Assembly: GCA_003443635.1 (NCBI GenBank)
Contig: CP031964.1
Coordinates: 2,822,321-2,886,320 of the forward strand
Source: Flavobacteriaceae bacterium
GTDB lineage: Bacteria; Bacteroidota; Bacteroidia; Flavobacteriales; Flavobacteriaceae
DNA length: 64,000 bases
Direction of reading: 5' to 3'
Under the pieces are notes generated by a model. That model was not told where the DNA came from. It saw only the letters and a program-made list of their open reading frames with translations, and did no database searches. Positions 54,729 through 64,000 of the stretch are shown here, one piece after another. The translations under genes and the position numbers were made by a program. The stretch's first letter is position 1. Each line of letters begins with the position of its first letter.

Positions 54729-55060
54729 AATAACAAGGACTAATTAATTAACAATATAAAATTATAGATAATTGTGTTTTTATAATCGTATATAAGTAGT
54801 CACTCATCGAAAAACGGAGAGCTTTTTATCGAATATATTTTAATTTCATGCGATTTTCAATTTCAAGATACTAATAATCAACAAAATAACCGTTCATCGA
54901 TGTATTCTGATTTTACAAGTGTAAGCACCATTTTTTGAGTTTTTAAGGGCTTGAATAAATAGTTATCAGATCTTATAGTTTTAATTAGTTGTATTAAAAA
55001 AAACTCCCAAATTAAGTTTGGGAGTTTTAAGACTAATTCAAATAATTTTTTATCTATATA
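54729..55060. other. 332-base intergenic region
   Basis: This AT-rich gap holds a minus-strand terminator at 55030-54994 and, near its left end, the upstream region of the TerB-like gene. I see no tRNA or ORF. A short palindrome ATCGAT (54897-54902) and repeated TCATCGA words (54807 and 54894 regions) are the only other structure noticed. Confidence 0.6.
54994..55030 (-). terminator. Terminator after the small exported protein gene
   Basis: On the minus strand AAACTCCCAAA pairs with its exact complement around a 5-base loop and runs into eight T. It lies 31 bases after the stop at 55061. Confidence 0.9.
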
Positions 55061-55411
55061 CTAAATATTATTAGATGTGAATTTTACTGGAACATTAAAT
55101 GTTGATTTAAGCCCAGAAGTAGAGTTTCTAGATAATGTTTTATAGTTTAATCTATTTTTAATGTAACTAGCCATAGTTTCATTTTCCGTATTAACAGATA
55201 ATACTACAATTTCATTATCCTTATTTAGTGTCACTGTAACAATAGTTACAATATCTTCTGTGATTTCAAAAGAAGGGTTTTTTAATAAATTACTAATTTC
55301 TGTAGTAATAGGTTTCTCAACTTTACTATCATTTTTTGGATCTGTATTCGCATTAATTAAATTGCTAAAAGCAATCATTGTAATCAATACTAACATTTTA
55401 ATCTTTCTCAT
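55061..55411 (-). CDS. Small exported protein of unknown function
   Basis: A 116-residue protein with a signal peptide (RKIKMLVLITMIAFSNLINA, cleavage near residue 22). The mature part has two beta-rich stretches (IVTIVTVTLNKDNEIVVLSV and GLKSTFNVPVKFTS) joined by a helix (ENETMASYIKNRLNY), an order that resembles a small TonB-C-like or secretin-STN-like unit, but I cannot place it in a family. It has its own terminator and lies upstream of nothing on the same strand, so it is a single-gene unit, probably periplasmic. Confidence 0.75.
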   Translation of the reverse strand: MRKIKMLVLITMIAFSNLINANTDPKNDSKVEKPITTEISNLLKNPSFEITEDIVTIVTVTLNKDNEIVVLSVNTENETMASYIKNRLNYKTLSRNSTSGLKSTFNVPVKFTSNNI

Positions 55412-55554
55412 AATACTTGTTTTAAATTTTGTTTTATTTTTATAAGATTCCTAAGTCGACAACGTTCATATTTCCTTATAATTTTGTGATAGTTTAACAC
55501 GTATTAACAAAACTCTAACATATTGATTTTTAAATCACTGAATACATAATCTAT

Positions 55555-55587
55555 AAAAAAAGGAGTAGTGTGTTCTACTCCTTTTAA
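55555..55587 (-). terminator. Terminator after sucC
   Basis: AAAAGGAGTAG and CTACTCCTTTT form an 11-base-pair stem with a 6-base loop; on the minus strand a T run follows. It lies about 50 bases after the sucC stop. Confidence 0.9.
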
Positions 55588-55634
55588 ATATATAATTTTA
55601 ATTCTATTTAGATATTACTCATCTAAATAAATTA

Positions 55635-56825
55635 TTAGGCTAAAACAGCTTGTACCTTATCTGCTGCTTCTTGAAACTCTACAGCACTTTGTACATCTAA
55701 TCCAGAATTATCAATTAACTCTTTTGCAATGTCTGCATTGGTTCCTTGTAAACGTACAATAATTGGTACATTTATCGTTCCCATATTTTTATAGGCATCA
55801 ATTACACCTTGTGCTACACGATCACAACGAACAATACCTCCAAAAATATTTATAAGAATAGCTTTAACAGCTGGGTCTTTTAAAATAATTTTAAATGCAG
55901 CTTCAACTCGCGCAGCATCTGCAGTACCACCAACATCTAAAAAGTTAGCTGGCTCTCCTCCTGCTTGTTTTATTAAATCCATAGTCGCCATTGCTAAACC
56001 AGCTCCATTAACCATACATCCTACATTTCCATCAAGATCTACATAATTAAGCCCCAGTTCTCCAGCTTCAACTTCAATCGCATTTTCTTCACGAATATCT
56101 CTTAAATCTACATAATCTTTATGACGATATAATGCATTATCATCAATAGTTACCTTGGCATCAACAGCCATTATTTTATTATCACTTGTTTTTAAAACAG
56201 GGTTTATTTCAAATAAAGAAGAATCTGATTTAACATAAGCTGTATATAAAGATGCTACAAATTTTGTCATTTCTTTAAATGCAACACCAGATAATCCTAA
56301 ATTAAAAGCAACACGACGTGCTTGGAAAGGTAATAACCCAGTTGCTGGGTCTATCTCTTCAGTAAAAATTAAATGTGGCGTCTCTTCAGCTACAGTTTCA
56401 ATATCCATACCTCCTTCTGTAGAGTACATGATCATATTTCTCCCTGTTCCACGATTTAGTAAAACTGACATATAAAACTCACTCGTTTCACTCTCACCAG
56501 GATAATATACGTCTTCTGCAACTAATACTTGATGTACACGTTTACCTTGAGCAGAGGTTTGAGGAGTAATTAAATCCATTCCTATAATATTACCTGCAAT
56601 CTCTTCAACTTCTTGTAAGTTTTTGGCAAGCTTTACACCTCCACCTTTTCCTCTTCCTCCTGCATGTACTTGCGCTTTTATTACGTGCCAGCTTGTACCT
56701 GTTTCAGATGTTAATTGTTTAGCAGCTGCAACTGCTTCTTGAGCATTTTTGGCAACAATACCACGTTGGATACGTACGCCAAAACCACTTAATATTTCTT
56801 TACCTTGATATTCGTGTAGATTCAT
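55635..56825 (-). CDS. sucC: Succinyl-CoA synthetase (ADP-forming) subunit beta
   Basis: A 396-residue beta subunit of the TCA-cycle enzyme that makes ATP from succinyl-CoA. MNLHEYQGKEILSGFGV starts the ATP-grasp domain, with VIKAQVHAGGRGKGGGVKLA (about 44-63) as the nucleotide-binding loop, and the C-terminal domain has GCMVNGAGLAMATMD and ILINIFGGIVRCDRVA. The alpha subunit gene is not adjacent, which is usual in Bacteroidota. It has a well-formed promoter at 56883-56853. Confidence 0.97.
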   Translation of the reverse strand: MNLHEYQGKEILSGFGVRIQRGIVAKNAQEAVAAAKQLTSETGTSWHVIKAQVHAGGRGKGGGVKLAKNLQEVEEIAGNIIGMDLITPQTSAQGKRVHQVLVAEDVYYPGESETSEFYMSVLLNRGTGRNMIMYSTEGGMDIETVAEETPHLIFTEEIDPATGLLPFQARRVAFNLGLSGVAFKEMTKFVASLYTAYVKSDSSLFEINPVLKTSDNKIMAVDAKVTIDDNALYRHKDYVDLRDIREENAIEVEAGELGLNYVDLDGNVGCMVNGAGLAMATMDLIKQAGGEPANFLDVGGTADAARVEAAFKIILKDPAVKAILINIFGGIVRCDRVAQGVIDAYKNMGTINVPIIVRLQGTNADIAKELIDNSGLDVQSAVEFQEAADKVQAVLA

Positions 56826-56852
56826 ACTTTTAACAAATTATTTTTTGCGTTG

Positions 56853-56883
56853 CAAATGTAAACATAGTTGAACTTTTAACCAA
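56853..56883 (-). promoter_or_regulatory. Promoter of sucC
   Basis: On the minus strand TTG (56883-56881), a 20-base spacer and TACATTTG (56860-56853) match the Bacteroidota consensus, 27 bases before the ATG. Confidence 0.72.
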
Positions 56884-57010
56884 TCTTTTTAATTTGTAAA
56901 ATATTTAGATTAATATTTTTTATCGCTTAAATCTTTATAGTTTTACAAACTCTTATTTTTAGACTGAAATACTAAGAATTCATTACAAAATAAGAAGCAT
57001 ATAAATTAAA

Positions 57011-58249
57011 ATGAATATTATGAACAACGAGGTTTTATTAAACATTACAAAAGCTCATGGAAGTCCAATTTATGTGTATGATGCACATAAAATCGAAGCG
57101 CAATATAAACGCTTAACCTCTGCATTTAATAAAGTTAAACAGCTAAAAATAAATTACGCAGTAAAAGCACTTTCTAATATTTCTGTCTTAAAGTTAATGA
57201 AATCTCTAGGAGCTGGTTTAGATACTGTATCTATACAAGAAGTTCAATTAGGGCTCACCGCTGGTTATGATGCTAGTAAAATAATTTACACTCCAAATGG
57301 TGTATCCTTAGAAGAAATTGAAGAAGCTGCAAAATTAGGTGTTCAAATAAATATAGATAATCTTTCTATTTTAGAACAATTTGGCAGTAAACATCCAAAC
57401 GTTCCTGTATGTATTCGTATTAACCCACATGTTATGGCTGGTGGTAATACTAATATTTCTGTAGGGCATATCGATTCTAAATTTGGAATTTCAATTCATC
57501 AAATCCCACATATTCTTCGTATTGTAGAAAATACAGGAATGACTATTAATGGTGTACATATGCATACTGGTAGTGATATTTTAGATATTGATGTGTTTCT
57601 ATATGCCAGTGAAATTTTATTTGACACAGCAAAGCATTTTAAAGATTTAGAGTTTTTAGATTTTGGGTCAGGTTTTAAAGTACCTTATAAAGAAGGTGAT
57701 ATAGAAACTAATATTGAAGAGTTTGGGCAACGTCTTACAGCTCGTTTTAAAACATTTTGTAAAAATTACGGTCGTGAGTTAGCCTTAGGTTTCGAACCAG
57801 GGAAATTTTTAGTAAGTGAGTCTGGGTATTTTTTAACTAAAGCAAATGCTATAAAACAAACTACCTCAACAGTATTTGCTCAGGTAGATTCTGGGTTCAA
57901 TCATTTAATTCGTCCGATGTTATATGGGTCACAGCATGAAATAGAAAACATTTCCAATCCAAATGGCAAAGAGCGCTTTTATTCTGTGGTAGGTTATATA
58001 TGTGAAACAGATACGTTTGCAAACAATAGGCGTATTAACGAAATTACTGAAGGTGATATTTTAGCTTTCAAAAACGCAGGTGCTTATTGTTTTACAATGG
58101 CAAGTAATTACAATTCTCGTTACCGCCCTGCAGAAGTGTTATGGTATAATAATCAAGCTCATTTAATTAGAGAACGTGAAACGTTTGATGACATCCTTAA
58201 AAATCAAATTATTATTGATGTCACTAAAAAAGAAAAGGATTTAGCTTAA
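57011..58249 (+). CDS. lysA: Diaminopimelate decarboxylase
   Basis: A 412-residue PLP enzyme that converts meso-diaminopimelate to lysine. The PLP lysine is in INYAVKALSNISVLKLM (about 45-61), and further landmarks are HMHTGSDI (about 183-190), LDFGSGFKVPY, GFEPGKFLV (about 260-268), the CETDTF segment with the second active-site Cys, and AGAYCFTMASNYNSRYRPAE near the end. A second in-frame ATG at 57020 is a possible alternative start. It is followed by a good terminator at 58279. Confidence 0.95.
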   Translation: MNIMNNEVLLNITKAHGSPIYVYDAHKIEAQYKRLTSAFNKVKQLKINYAVKALSNISVLKLMKSLGAGLDTVSIQEVQLGLTAGYDASKIIYTPNGVSLEEIEEAAKLGVQINIDNLSILEQFGSKHPNVPVCIRINPHVMAGGNTNISVGHIDSKFGISIHQIPHILRIVENTGMTINGVHMHTGSDILDIDVFLYASEILFDTAKHFKDLEFLDFGSGFKVPYKEGDIETNIEEFGQRLTARFKTFCKNYGRELALGFEPGKFLVSESGYFLTKANAIKQTTSTVFAQVDSGFNHLIRPMLYGSQHEIENISNPNGKERFYSVVGYICETDTFANNRRINEITEGDILAFKNAGAYCFTMASNYNSRYRPAEVLWYNNQAHLIRERETFDDILKNQIIIDVTKKEKDLA

Positions 58250-58278
58250 ATAATTTTAAAAACCGGCTATATATATTA

Positions 58279-58308
58279 AAAACGTCTGCTAAATGCAGGC
58301 GTTTTTTT
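58279..58308 (+). terminator. Terminator after lysA
   Basis: AAACGTCTGC and GCAGGCGTTT pair (one G-T) around TAAAT, followed by seven T. It lies 30 bases after the lysA stop. Confidence 0.9.
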
Positions 58309-58355
58309 GTAACTGAGTATAAAAAAATGCATCTTTATCAAAAGAATCATTAATT

Positions 58356-59156
58356 ATGAAAAAAATCACCTTACTTTTTATTATAATTTGTTTCAATTCT
58401 TATAGTCAAGAAGTAGCTTTTAAAAAAGTAGTTGAAAAAGATTCTACGCATATTAATATTATAAATTATCTCTACGCGCCAATAGAAGCAAATATAACTC
58501 CAGTTGAAACTTTAAAAGCTAGAATAAAAATAAAACCTTATTTTATATTAGAAAAGAGAGATACAATCTACAAAATTTTAAGTATTCCCAACACCATAAT
58601 TAAAGACACCTCCAAAATAACTGTCACAGATTACTTAAAATTTGATTTAGTCCTTGGGGATCCTAATACTATAAAACATAACAATAAATACTTATATGCT
58701 TTGCCTTATCCTAAAGGGAAAACATATAGTATTATTCAATCTTTTAAAGGCAAATTTAGTCATAGCTCCACAAGATCCAAATATGCTATTGATTTTAATT
58801 TACAAATTGGAGACACTATAACAGCAGCTCGAGAAGGTATTGTTGTTAGAATTAAAGATGAATATAAAGAACATGGAGGTCGTGATTTTATTGACAAAGC
58901 AAATCTCGTTACTATTATTCACGATGATGGAACTATAGCAGCATATGTACATTTAGATTATAAAAGTGTATTTGTAAAACCTGGGGATTATGTAAAAAAA
59001 GGGCAGCCTATAGGCTTATCTGGCTTTACTGGATTTAGCACAAAACCTCATTTGCATTTTGTTGTTCGTAAAGAACAAAATATTGCTATTCCTATTTATT
59101 TTGAAGGTTATGCTAAAAAGATTCTAAAAAAAAATAAACGATATAAGCGTCATTAA
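58356..59156 (+). CDS. Exported M23 family metallopeptidase
   Basis: A 266-residue exported protein (signal KKITLLFIIICFNSYS) with an M23 (LytM-like) endopeptidase domain at about 120-250. The catalytic-type motifs are seen as HSSTRSKYAIDF (His and Asp of the HxxxD block with a longer spacing) and KPHLHFVV (HxH, about 229-236), and YVHLDYKSVFVKPGDYVKKG is the usual segment between. The first block lacks the standard HxGxD form, so full activity is likely but not certain. It is followed by the Tat-signal enzyme gene after 10 bases. Confidence 0.87.
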   Translation: MKKITLLFIIICFNSYSQEVAFKKVVEKDSTHINIINYLYAPIEANITPVETLKARIKIKPYFILEKRDTIYKILSIPNTIIKDTSKITVTDYLKFDLVLGDPNTIKHNNKYLYALPYPKGKTYSIIQSFKGKFSHSSTRSKYAIDFNLQIGDTITAAREGIVVRIKDEYKEHGGRDFIDKANLVTIIHDDGTIAAYVHLDYKSVFVKPGDYVKKGQPIGLSGFTGFSTKPHLHFVVRKEQNIAIPIYFEGYAKKILKKNKRYKRH

Positions 59157-59166
59157 TTTTAAGGCT

Positions 59167-60372
59167 ATGAAAAATTCTAAAAACAATACTAAACGAAGAG
59201 ATTTTTTAAAATTATTTGGCTTAAGTAGCATCCCTTTAATGGCTCCTTCAATTGTCTTAGGTAATACTCTTTCTAAAAAAGAAGAAAACTTAGATTTCAA
59301 AAGAGAAAGTGATAATACTTTTGTGAATTTTATTAGTGATGGCCTTATGTTATCTCCCAAAGAACGTATTCAAAAACTATCTAATATAAATAGCATATCT
59401 AAAATAGAACAGGATGTTTATGGTAATGGAGGAACAATTTCAGAGTTAGAAAATGCATTTGCAAAAATAACAGGAAAAGAAAAAGCTATTTTCGTACCTA
59501 CAGGTACAATGGCAAATCAACTAGCTATTAAATTATTAAACGAAAATAATACTAAAGTGATCGTTCCAGAAAATAGTCATGTTTTTAGAGATGAAGCTGA
59601 TGCAGCACAATCTGTACATAATCAGAGACTTGTTCCAGTAGGAAAAGGCAAATCATTTTTTGATGCTACAGATTTAAAAGATACAATTGATTATTATAAT
59701 TCTGGAGAAGTTTTTAAAAGTGGTTTAGGGACTGTAGTAGTTGAACACCCTGTACGTCGAGCTGATGGTACTGCCTTACCTTTGGACACCATAAAATCCA
59801 TTTCAAAATATTCTAAAGAGAAAGGTTATAAATTACATTTAGATGGTGCAAGAATACATTTAGCTTCTGCTTTTACAGGAGTTTCAATTATAGAATACGC
59901 TTCTCATTTTGATACAGTTTATATTTCTTTGTATAAATATTTAAATGCTTCAACAGGCGCTATTTTATGTGGTGATGCTAAGTTGATTGATAAAATGAAG
60001 CATCAAATAAAAATTTTAGGTGGGACGACCTATCAAAATTGGAATTCATCTGCTATGGCATTACACTATCTCAATGGAATTGAAGATCGTTGGCAAAAAA
60101 TAGTTCAAAAAGCCGATCAATTAATTTCTGAATTAAATAAAATTGATGGAGTTTCTATTTCAAAAATTGAGAACGGCACCAACATTTTCAACTTAAATTT
60201 AGGTGCTAGAATTAATATTCAAAACTTCAGAAGAACCTTAAGAAAAAATTATAATATTGGGCTCAGAGGAGCTGATGCAAATAGGATGATTAAATTTTCT
60301 ATTAACGAAAGTTTATCTCGGCAAAAAAATAATACAATAGTAAATGCTTTTAAAAAAGCAATCACAGCTTAA
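59167..60372 (+). CDS. Tat-exported PLP enzyme, threonine aldolase/beta-eliminating lyase family
   Basis: A 401-residue fold-type I PLP enzyme related to low-specificity threonine aldolases. The start carries a twin-arginine signal: KRRDFLKLFGLSSIPLMAPS (9-28), with RR at 10-11 and the FLK that follows. The PLP domain shows VYGNGGTISELENAFAKITG, KLHLDGARIHLASAFTG (Asp contacting the pyridine, about 225-241) and ISLYKYLNASTGAILCGD, with the Schiff-base Lys at about 259. All core residues look intact. A Tat signal on this enzyme family is uncommon and implies a folded, cofactor-loaded protein in the periplasm. Confidence 0.88.
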   Translation: MKNSKNNTKRRDFLKLFGLSSIPLMAPSIVLGNTLSKKEENLDFKRESDNTFVNFISDGLMLSPKERIQKLSNINSISKIEQDVYGNGGTISELENAFAKITGKEKAIFVPTGTMANQLAIKLLNENNTKVIVPENSHVFRDEADAAQSVHNQRLVPVGKGKSFFDATDLKDTIDYYNSGEVFKSGLGTVVVEHPVRRADGTALPLDTIKSISKYSKEKGYKLHLDGARIHLASAFTGVSIIEYASHFDTVYISLYKYLNASTGAILCGDAKLIDKMKHQIKILGGTTYQNWNSSAMALHYLNGIEDRWQKIVQKADQLISELNKIDGVSISKIENGTNIFNLNLGARINIQNFRRTLRKNYNIGLRGADANRMIKFSINESLSRQKNNTIVNAFKKAITA

Positions 60373-60478
60373 TTGTTATTTTATAATTAGTTTTATATTT
60401 CATCTTGAGATAAATTATAATTGCTATTTTTACAACTATCCCCTAATCTTAATGTAAAAATCGACTAATTCTATATAG

Positions 60479-63400
60479 ATGAAAACCATCCAATTATTTA
60501 TTATTGGGCTTTTAATTCTGCCTATAACCATTAACGCACAACGACGAAAAAAGAAAAAAGAAACACCTATAACAATAGTAAATGATACTAGTTTTCATAA
60601 TTTAAAATTTAGAAATATTGGTCCATTTAGAGGAGGCAGAAGCGTTGCATCTTCAGGAGTAATTGGGCAGCCAATGACTTATTATATGGGTTCAACAGGT
60701 GGAGGTGTTTGGAAAACTGTTGATGATGGTATTACCTGGAATAATATATCTGACGGTTTTTTTAAAACTGGAACAGTTGGTGCTATTGGAGTTTCTGAAA
60801 GTAATCCAAACATTGTAGTCGTAGGTATGGGTGAACATCCTGCTCGAGGTGTAATGACTTCAATGGGAGATGGCATTTACAAATCTACCGATGCAGGAAA
60901 AACATGGACACACTTAGGTTTGGATAACTCTCGACATATATCAGATGTGATCATTCATCCTAAAGATCCAAATATTATTTTTATATCTGTACAAGGGGCG
61001 CAATATGGCCCTACAGAAGAGCGTGGTGTTTATCGTTCAATTGATGGCGGTTCAACTTGGGAACGCGTTTTATATGTGAACAATATAACTGGTGCTTCTT
61101 CCCTATCGATGGATATGAAAAATCCATTAATTTTATATGCAGCGATGTGGCAACACCAACGTTTTCCTTGGAAGATTGAATCTGGCGGTAAAGGTTCTGG
61201 GTTATACAAATCCAATGACGGTGGTATAACTTGGAAAAAACTAGAAGAAGGACTTCCTAAAGCCTTTGGAAAATCAGGTATTTCAGTATCTCGTGCTAAT
61301 CCTGATCGTGTGTATGCTGTTATTGAAGCCGAAGGTAAAAAAGGAGGCGTCTATCGTTCTGATGATGCAGGAAAAAAATGGATACAAGTTAATTCAGATC
61401 GCATCAATATTACGAGGTCTTGGTATTATATGGAAATTTTTGCAGACCCTCAGGATGAAAACCGTGTATATGTCCTTAATGCTCCAATGACTAAATCCAT
61501 TGACGGAGGAAAGACGTTTACTCCACTATCAACACCTCACGGCGATAATCATCATTTATGGATTCACCCGTTTGATAATACTAAAATGATTAATTCTAAT
61601 GATGGTGGTGCTAATATTTCTAATAATGGAGGTAAAAGTTGGAGCACACAGCAAAATCAGTTAACTGCTCAATTCTATCGCGTTATTACAGATAACTTAG
61701 TTCCATATAACATTTATGCTGGGCAACAAGATAATTCTACGATTAAAATTAAAAGTCGTACCAATGATGGTGGTATCGATTGGAAAGATTGGGAGCCTGT
61801 TGCAGGAGGTGAAAGCGCATTTTTAGCTTTTAATCCTAATAATCCAGAGATTGTATATGGTGGAACTTATCAAGGGAATATTAGTAAATGGAATCGTATT
61901 TCAAAAGAAGTAAAAGCGATTAAACAATACCCTGAATTAGCCTTAGGTAATGTGCCTAAGGATTTTAAATACAGATACAATTGGAATGCGCCAATTATCA
62001 CATCTCCGCAAAACAGGAAAGTAATATATCACGCCGGTAATGTAGTGTTTAAAACTGAAGATGAAGGTATCACTTGGAAAGTCATTAGTCCAGATTTAAC
62101 GAAAAACGAAAAAGATAAGCAAGGGCTTGGTGGCGGTCCTTATACCAATGAAGCTGCTGGTGGTGAAAATTATAATACACTTATGGCATTAGTAGCATCA
62201 CCTCACGAACAAGGGGTTTTATATGCGGGAAGTGATGACGGATTAGTACATATTACCAAAGATGATGGTGCCAATTGGACCAATATTACACCTTCGGGAA
62301 TTCCAGATGGTATTATTAATAGCATTGAAATCTCACCTCACGATGCAGCTACAGCTTATATTACGGTAATGCGTTATAAAATGATGGATTTGTCACCTTA
62401 TATTTTTAAAACAACAGATTATGGGGCAACGTGGGCAAAAATCGTCAAAGGTATTGAAGGCGAGCATACCTTTGCTCGTGTGGTTCGTGAAGATCCTAAG
62501 CGTAAAGGCTTGCTCTATGCAGGTACTGAAACTGGGTTATTTATTTCTTTTAATGATGGTAAAAATTGGCAATCGTTTCAACTCAACTTACCTGTAGTTC
62601 CAATCAATGACTTGACGATTCAAGATAATGATTTGGTCGTTGCTACAGCAGGACGTTCCTTTTGGATATTAGATGATTTAGGTGCTATCCAGAATATTAA
62701 AGACAATCAAACTAAATTTGAGATTTTTCAACCTAAAAATACCTATCGTATTTTTGGAGGTAGTAGTGATAGAGCTGCTAATGGCAATGGTCAAAATCCA
62801 AAATTAGGTGTGACGTTTGATTATTACTTACCGCAAACCGCAGATACTTTAGATCTCAAATTGGAAGTTTTAGAAAACAATAAAGTAATTAGGACATATA
62901 CCAATAAATCTGATAAAAGCTTCAAAACTTGGGGAGGTGGTCCACCAAGACCTCAAGTATTGCCATCCAAACAAGGTTATAATCGCTTTACCTGGAATTT
63001 TAATCGTGAAACCTTACCAGCAGTAGATAATGTATTTGTTTTTGGAAATTATAACGGGTCGCGTGTACCGCCAGGAGAATATACGTTGCGATTAACTCTG
63101 GAAGAAGGCGTATCGGAAACTAAGGTCATGATTTTACCAAATCCTAAAGTAAAAGCATCAACTTCAGATTTTGCTGAACAACAACGTATGTTGAATACAA
63201 TTGAAGATGCTATTCGCGATATCCATGAATCCGTAAATAGTATACGTTCGGCTAAATCACAATTACAAGGTTATGCAAAATTATTAAAAGATAATACTGA
63301 TGCTGAAATGCTTTTAGAAATGGGAGAAGCACTCATTGAACGTATTGAAACTTGGGAGGAAAATCTCATCCAGCCAGACCAAAAAACATTTCAAGATGTA

Positions 63401-63631
63401 ATTAACTTTCATAATCAACTTAATGCAGAATTGATGAATTTAAAAGGATATATTGATACAGCTGACCCTAAAATCACACAAGGTGCTAGAGAACGTTTAA
63501 ATGATTTAATGGCGAATTGGAAAACCTTTAAAGACGAGCGTGATGATATCATAAATTCTAAAATGTTGGATTACAATAGCCTATATAAAGATTTAGATTT
63601 ACCAGCTATTATTTTAGAGGATAAGAATTAA
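60479..63631 (+). CDS. Exported VPS10/BNR-type beta-propeller protein
   Basis: A 1050-residue exported protein (signal [19 protein letters not shown]) with one or two large propellers made of BNR/sortilin-like repeats (S-x-D-x-G-x-x-W): [52 protein letters not shown] and [13 protein letters not shown] are examples. Databases often label these proteins glycosyl hydrolase or VPS10 domain. The part after about residue 760 is a beta-sandwich-like piece ([20 protein letters not shown]) and a helical end. Catalytic residues of a known hydrolase were not identified. It precedes a Tricorn-like gene. Confidence 0.88.
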   Translation: MKTIQLFIIGLLILPITINAQRRKKKKETPITIVNDTSFHNLKFRNIGPFRGGRSVASSGVIGQPMTYYMGSTGGGVWKTVDDGITWNNISDGFFKTGTVGAIGVSESNPNIVVVGMGEHPARGVMTSMGDGIYKSTDAGKTWTHLGLDNSRHISDVIIHPKDPNIIFISVQGAQYGPTEERGVYRSIDGGSTWERVLYVNNITGASSLSMDMKNPLILYAAMWQHQRFPWKIESGGKGSGLYKSNDGGITWKKLEEGLPKAFGKSGISVSRANPDRVYAVIEAEGKKGGVYRSDDAGKKWIQVNSDRINITRSWYYMEIFADPQDENRVYVLNAPMTKSIDGGKTFTPLSTPHGDNHHLWIHPFDNTKMINSNDGGANISNNGGKSWSTQQNQLTAQFYRVITDNLVPYNIYAGQQDNSTIKIKSRTNDGGIDWKDWEPVAGGESAFLAFNPNNPEIVYGGTYQGNISKWNRISKEVKAIKQYPELALGNVPKDFKYRYNWNAPIITSPQNRKVIYHAGNVVFKTEDEGITWKVISPDLTKNEKDKQGLGGGPYTNEAAGGENYNTLMALVASPHEQGVLYAGSDDGLVHITKDDGANWTNITPSGIPDGIINSIEISPHDAATAYITVMRYKMMDLSPYIFKTTDYGATWAKIVKGIEGEHTFARVVREDPKRKGLLYAGTETGLFISFNDGKNWQSFQLNLPVVPINDLTIQDNDLVVATAGRSFWILDDLGAIQNIKDNQTKFEIFQPKNTYRIFGGSSDRAANGNGQNPKLGVTFDYYLPQTADTLDLKLEVLENNKVIRTYTNKSDKSFKTWGGGPPRPQVLPSKQGYNRFTWNFNRETLPAVDNVFVFGNYNGSRVPPGEYTLRLTLEEGVSETKVMILPNPKVKASTSDFAEQQRMLNTIEDAIRDIHESVNSIRSAKSQLQGYAKLLKDNTDAEMLLEMGEALIERIETWEENLIQPDQKTFQDVINFHNQLNAELMNLKGYIDTADPKITQGARERLNDLMANWKTFKDERDDIINSKMLDYNSLYKDLDLPAIILEDKN

Positions 63632-63747
63632 ATGTCATTTCATGTGACGAGGAATCTTATTTTTTAGTTCAAAATGATCAATTAAACAAATAATAAAATT
63701 CTTTACTTTTAATTCCAGAAAATCATTCAAAAAACAAATAAATCCTT

Positions 63748-64000
63748 ATGAAACGTCATTCAACACTTTTAGTTTTTTTATTATCCATTAGCAATGTATT
63801 AATTGCTCAAGACGCTTATTTTCAAATTGACCCAACTTTATCTCCTAACGGGCAAACTATTGTATTTAGTTATGATGGCGATTTATGGAAAATACCATCT
63901 ACTGGTGGTGAAGCCTCACGTTTAACAGCAATGCGAGGTGAAGAAACACTACCTCGTATTTCACCAGATGGAAAATGGCTTGCTTTTAGCGCCACGCAAT
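63748..64000 (+). CDS. Tricorn-like exported protein, N-terminal part (runs off right edge)
   Basis: The first 84 codons of a gene cut by the window edge. A signal peptide (KRHSTLLVFLLSISNVLIA) is followed by AQDAYFQIDPTLSPNGQTIV and two PD40 blade cores, FSYDGDLWKIPSTGGEASRL and PRISPDGKWLAFSA. This start is typical of the beta-propeller of Tricorn-like or TolB-like S41 peptidases, but the peptidase part would lie beyond 64000, so only the propeller is supported by what is visible. Confidence 0.8.
   Translation, partial: MKRHSTLLVFLLSISNVLIAQDAYFQIDPTLSPNGQTIVFSYDGDLWKIPSTGGEASRLTAMRGEETLPRISPDGKWLAFSATQ

Overview
The window is AT-rich, densely packed DNA from a member of the Bacteroidota, most likely a marine-type Flavobacteriaceae. 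The evidence is the set of promoter motifs of the TAnnTTTG type, two secreted proteins ending in a type IX secretion (T9SS) type-B sorting domain, and family members typical of that group (DUF2795, DUF5606, DUF2911, a duplicated LAB_N protein, a long SecA without the C-terminal zinc motif). No rRNA, tRNA, CRISPR array or transposase gene was seen. The species cannot be named from the sequence alone.

Layout. 1-7608 (minus strand) is one surface-polysaccharide operon: Wza-type export lipoprotein, Wzc-type tyrosine autokinase, ABC-2 permease and ATPase (Wzm/Wzt type), two sugar or small-molecule methyltransferases, and the start of a GT4 glycosyltransferase that runs off the left edge. 7713-14957 holds housekeeping genes: uup-like ABC-F ATPase, a methyltransferase, a PduO-type cobalamin adenosyltransferase, a DUF2795 protein and secA. 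14996-18922 looks like an accessory insert: an unrecognised exported protein, a PIN-like protein bracketed by two long imperfect-palindrome elements, and a VOC-family protein. 19042-27016 holds mltG, an AraC-type membrane regulator, a serine hydrolase lipoprotein, a propeller protein, and an ECF sigma/anti-sigma pair with an unusual repeat-rich exported protein.

27217-34159 holds a DUF2911 protein, the MeaB GTPase, a lipid-linked sugar module (GT2, double LAB_N protein, PAP2 phosphatase), a MATE exporter, a DUF5606 protein, def and ruvX. 34333-40349 has dapD and a lipooligosaccharide-type cluster (GT9, three GT2, a Kdo-kinase-like protein, an FkbM methyltransferase). 40472-46413 has threonylcarbamoyl-AMP synthase, CCA-adding enzyme, GNAT, heme A synthase, a pRiA4b ORF-3-like protein and an ABC-2 exporter pair. 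46716-52244 is a tandem pair of about 900-residue T9SS cargo proteins. 52316-58249 has uvrB, a TerB-like protein, a small exported protein, sucC and lysA. 58356-64000 is a run of exported proteins: M23 peptidase, a Tat-signal PLP enzyme, a VPS10/BNR propeller and the start of a Tricorn-like protein.

Functional links. Cell-surface construction dominates: capsule or exopolysaccharide export on the left, LOS core-type transferases in the middle, and a possible lipid-carrier sugar module between them. The cobalamin adenosyltransferase and MeaB together point to a B12-dependent methylmalonyl-CoA mutase elsewhere in the genome. Heme A synthase and SucC indicate aerobic respiration with a TCA cycle. 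DapD and LysA show the succinylase route to lysine and meso-diaminopimelate. The most unusual pieces are the paired palindromic elements around the PIN-like gene, the tryptophan-repeat protein under the ECF sigma factor, and the Tat-exported aldolase-like enzyme.
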